NCBI RefSeq assembly: GCF_007830455.1 | Contig: NZ_VLLB01000002.1 | Location: 186,001-250,000, forward strand | DNA: 64,000 bases | Reading direction: 5' to 3' | Source of the DNA: Pseudoduganella lurida | Lineage (GTDB): Bacteria; Pseudomonadota; Gammaproteobacteria; Burkholderiales; Burkholderiaceae_D | Part shown: piece after piece, positions 61,726-64,000 of the stretch | Position numbering within the stretch: the stretch's first letter is position 1 | Layout of the letters: each line of letters opens with the position of its first letter | Made by a program: the position numbers and the translations under genes | The notes under the pieces: generated by a model | The model's database searches: none | Told to the model about the DNA's origin: nothing | Seen by the model: only the letters and a program-made list of their open reading frames with translations

Positions 61726-63362
61726 TCCAGAATCCCGTACTGCCCGGCTTCAATCCCGACCCGTCCATCGTGCGCGTCGGCGACGACTACTACATCGCCA
61801 CCTCCACCTTCGAATGGTACCCGGGCGTGCAGATCCACCACTCGCGCGACCTGGTGCACTGGCGGCTGCTGACCCGCCCCCTGAACCGCGCCAGCCAGCT
61901 GAACATGCTGGGCGCGCCCGACTCCTGCGGCGTGTGGGCACCGTGCCTGACTTACGCGGACGGCCTGTTCTGGCTGATCTACACGGACGTGAAGCGCTAC
62001 GGCCGCACCTCTACCGGCGCCGCCTCGGGCGGTGCGTCGCTGCGCGACTTCCATAACTACCTGGTGACGAGTCCCACGATCGAAGGTCCGTGGTCCGATC
62101 CCGTGCACCTGAACAGCAGCGGCTTCGATCCCTCGCTGTTCCACGACGACGACGGCCGCAAGTACCTGCTGAACCAGCTGTGGGACCACCGCCCGGGCAG
62201 CAACCGGTTCAACGGCATCGTCGCGCAGGAGTATTCGGTGACGGAGGGCCGGCTGGTCGGCCAGCGCGTGAACATCTTCCCCGGCACGGCGCACGGGCTC
62301 ACCGAAGCGCCGCACCTGTACCGGCGCAACGGCTGGTACTACCTGCTGACGGCCGAAGGCGGCACCGGCTTCCAGCACGGCGTGACGATGGCGCGCGCGC
62401 GCGCACTGCTCGGGCCATACGAGCTGCATCCGGACGTCACCATCCTGACCGCGCGCGACCGGCCGGACGTGGCCCTGCAGCGTGCCGGGCACGCCGACCT
62501 GGTGGACACGCCGGATGGCCAGACCTACATGGTGTACCTGTGCGGCCGTCCGCTGCGCAACCGCGGCACCTGCACGCTGGGCCGCGAGACGGCCATCCAG
62601 CCGATGGCGTGGGGCGAGGACGGCTGGCTGCGCACCGCCGATGGACGCGGCACGCCACAGTTGCAGGCTGCATCGCCCGCCTTGCCGGAGCACCGCTTCG
62701 ACGCCGCGCCGGTGCGCGAAGGCTTCAATGACGCGGCCTTGCCGCTGCCGTTCCAGTGGCTGCGCACGCCGTGGCCGGAGGAGCTGTTCAGCCTCGCGGC
62801 GCGGCCCGGCCACCTGCGCCTGTTCGGCCGCGAAAGCCTGGGCAGCCAGTTCCGCCAGGCCCTCGTGGCGCGGCGGCAGGACGGCCATTGCTTCAGCGCG
62901 GCCACCGTGGTCGACTTCGAGCCGCAGCACTACCAGCAGCAGGCCGGGCTGGTGTGCTACTACGGCGGCACCAAGTTCCACTACCTGTACCTGTCGCACG
63001 ACGAGGCGCTCGGCCGCCACCTGCGCGTGATGAGCAGCCTGCCCAACCACGTGCAGGCCGATACGTTCACGGAACCGGTGCCGGTGCCGTCCGGCGTGCC
63101 CGTACAGCTGCGCGTGGAAGTGGATGAAGAACGCCTGCTGTTCGCCTGGCGGGTCGACGACGGTGCATGGAACTGGCTGCCACAGCAGTTCGACGCCAGC
63201 ATCCTGTCCGACGAGGCCTGCGCGCCGGGCGCGCCGAATTTCACGGGCGCATTCATCGGCATGGCCTGCCAGGACATGGCGGGAACGGGCCTGCATGCGG
63301 ACTTCGACTGGTTCGATTACCGCGCCCGCGCCTACCTCGTCAATCCGAAGGCCGGGGGCTAG
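61722..63362 (+). CDS. xynB: Cytoplasmic GH43 beta-xylosidase (XynB type)
   Basis: 546 residues with no signal peptide. The opening IQNPVLPGFNPDPSIVRVGDDY is that of two-domain beta-xylosidases such as SXA/XynB. Catalytic base D13, D136 (SSGFDPSLF) and acid E195 (GLTEAPHLY) have the expected spacing. The C-terminal sandwich (about 340-540) contributes to the closed xylobiose pocket in the family, which makes exo-xylosidase activity likely. Translationally coupled to the ExuT-like transporter. Confidence 0.92.
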   Translation: MIQNPVLPGFNPDPSIVRVGDDYYIATSTFEWYPGVQIHHSRDLVHWRLLTRPLNRASQLNMLGAPDSCGVWAPCLTYADGLFWLIYTDVKRYGRTSTGAASGGASLRDFHNYLVTSPTIEGPWSDPVHLNSSGFDPSLFHDDDGRKYLLNQLWDHRPGSNRFNGIVAQEYSVTEGRLVGQRVNIFPGTAHGLTEAPHLYRRNGWYYLLTAEGGTGFQHGVTMARARALLGPYELHPDVTILTARDRPDVALQRAGHADLVDTPDGQTYMVYLCGRPLRNRGTCTLGRETAIQPMAWGEDGWLRTADGRGTPQLQAASPALPEHRFDAAPVREGFNDAALPLPFQWLRTPWPEELFSLAARPGHLRLFGRESLGSQFRQALVARRQDGHCFSAATVVDFEPQHYQQQAGLVCYYGGTKFHYLYLSHDEALGRHLRVMSSLPNHVQADTFTEPVPVPSGVPVQLRVEVDEERLLFAWRVDDGAWNWLPQQFDASILSDEACAPGAPNFTGAFIGMACQDMAGTGLHADFDWFDYRARAYLVNPKAGG

Positions 63363-64000
63363 CGGGGCGGCAGCAGGTGCCGGAAGGTGGGCTCGATGTT
63401 CTGCGCATGCAGGAAGCGCACGATGTCTTCCAGCGTGGCGTCCCTCAGCAGCAGGTCCTGCTGCACGCCCGAGGGCTGTCCGTACGATGCCTGCGCGGCC
63501 TGCGGCTGCGGCAGCGCAGGTGCCGCGGCCACCGCAGGCTGCAGCACTGCCAGCGCATGGTGCAGCTGCGCCGCATCGATCGATTCCAGCCCGTGCAGGA
63601 ACGCCGCCTGCGCCGCCGACGGCGGCGCCATCTCCAGCGCCGGTTCCTCGGCGAACGAGGCGCCCATGCCCGGGTGGATGAAGGCGGCCCATTTGCCGGT
63701 GGCGCCCTGCCGGCATGGCGGCAGTTCGACCGGTGCGGTCACGTCCTGGCGCGGCACCTCGGGACAATGGGTCGCGCGTAGCAGGTCGGCGAAACGCTGC
63801 GCGTCCGCCACCGCCAGCGGCCGGGCAAACGACAGCCATAGGCGAAAGCCCGTGGTACCGGAAACGCTGACGGCCGGCGCTGGCAATCCCAGTGCACCCT
63901 GCACCGCATTGGCCACCTCGCACAGGCGTTCCCACCCGCCGCTGGCGCCCTCGAACGGCAGCACGATGCAGCGCACCGCGCCATTCCGCACCAGGTCGAA
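63359..64000 (-). CDS. Protein of unknown function, C-terminal part (continues beyond the window)
   Basis: About 214 codons are visible, read leftwards from the window edge; the frame stays open past an internal methionine at 63991 (FDLVRNGAVRCIVLPFEG). I do not recognise the family with confidence. The segment VSGTTGFRLWLSFARPL and LRATHCPEVPRQ faintly recall primase-polymerase-like folds. A Gln/Ala/Pro-rich stretch and a C-terminal piece (DATLEDIVRFLHAQNIEPTFRH) follow. The stop overlaps the convergent GH43 stop by four bases. Confidence 0.6.
   Translation of the reverse strand, partial: FDLVRNGAVRCIVLPFEGASGGWERLCEVANAVQGALGLPAPAVSVSGTTGFRLWLSFARPLAVADAQRFADLLRATHCPEVPRQDVTAPVELPPCRQGATGKWAAFIHPGMGASFAEEPALEMAPPSAAQAAFLHGLESIDAAQLHHALAVLQPAVAAAPALPQPQAAQASYGQPSGVQQDLLLRDATLEDIVRFLHAQNIEPTFRHLLPPR

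Noticed and set aside
1..64000. Search by eye for tRNA, rRNA, CRISPR arrays, insertion sequences and prophage genes
   Set aside because: No cloverleaf with a T-loop motif, no evenly spaced repeats with unique spacers, and no transposase or integrase motifs were seen.

Overview
The window looks like part of the chromosome of a GC-rich Gram-negative bacterium that degrades plant polysaccharides, most likely a betaproteobacterium of the Oxalobacteraceae (Massilia/Pseudoduganella/Duganella type). That placement is an inference from high GC, a tad pilus locus of beta-proteobacterial layout, two TonB-dependent receptors and a large xylan-utilisation island. Genes are tightly packed with many ATGA/GTGA overlaps. 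I see no rRNA, tRNA, CRISPR array, insertion sequence or prophage.

Layout. (1) 1-2920: a divergent LysR regulator (cut by the window edge), a D(-)-tartrate dehydratase and a DctA-type carboxylate transporter. (2) 2928-17583: a tight-adherence (Flp/Tad) pilus locus. Three TadE/TadG-type pseudopilin/VWA genes lie on the minus strand. A two-component pair follows, then flp, the prepilin peptidase tadV, an unusual AAA+ ATPase, cpaB, cpaC, a small lipoprotein, tadZ, tadA, tadB and tadC. (3) 17596-29579: a glutathione peroxidase, then a minus-strand peptide/amino-acid operon (TonB receptor, APC permease, amidase, a PaiB-like/alpha-beta-hydrolase fusion, an S9 peptidase). AstA lies upstream of it, and an Lrp/AsnC regulator is divergent from AstA. 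A short repeated dyad recurs in front of this group. (4) 29843-39275: a methyl-accepting chemotaxis protein with a C-terminal docking pentapeptide, a MipA/OmpV-response regulator-histidine kinase operon, an exported amidohydrolase divergent from an MHS-family transporter, an orphan receiver protein and a PHB-depolymerase-type esterase.

(5) 39518-63362: a xylan/glucuronoxylan island. It encodes GH115 and GH67 alpha-glucuronidases, a GH2 beta-galactosidase-like enzyme, a GH10 xylanase, three GH43 enzymes, an SGNH esterase, a large TonB-dependent receptor, a GPH-family (pentoside) symporter, an ExuT-like hexuronate transporter and a LacI-family regulator. Five or six 14-15 bp palindromes resembling the Xanthomonas 'xyl-box' sit in the promoter regions of these operons. 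Together they suggest one LacI-controlled regulon: GH10 cuts xylan outside, the TonB receptor imports decorated oligosaccharides, GH67/GH115/SGNH/GH2 strip side groups in the periplasm, and GPH and ExuT carry sugars and uronic acids inward to cytoplasmic GH43 enzymes. The window ends in a partial gene of unknown function.

The points I rate most worth checking are the PaiB-hydrolase fusion, the xyl-box regulon, the three-copy Lrp-type dyad, the AAA+ ATPase with winged-helix-like N-terminus in the tad locus, the terminator inside the TonB receptor-GH10 unit, and the 14-bp tandem repeat in the leader of the GH2-GH115 operon.
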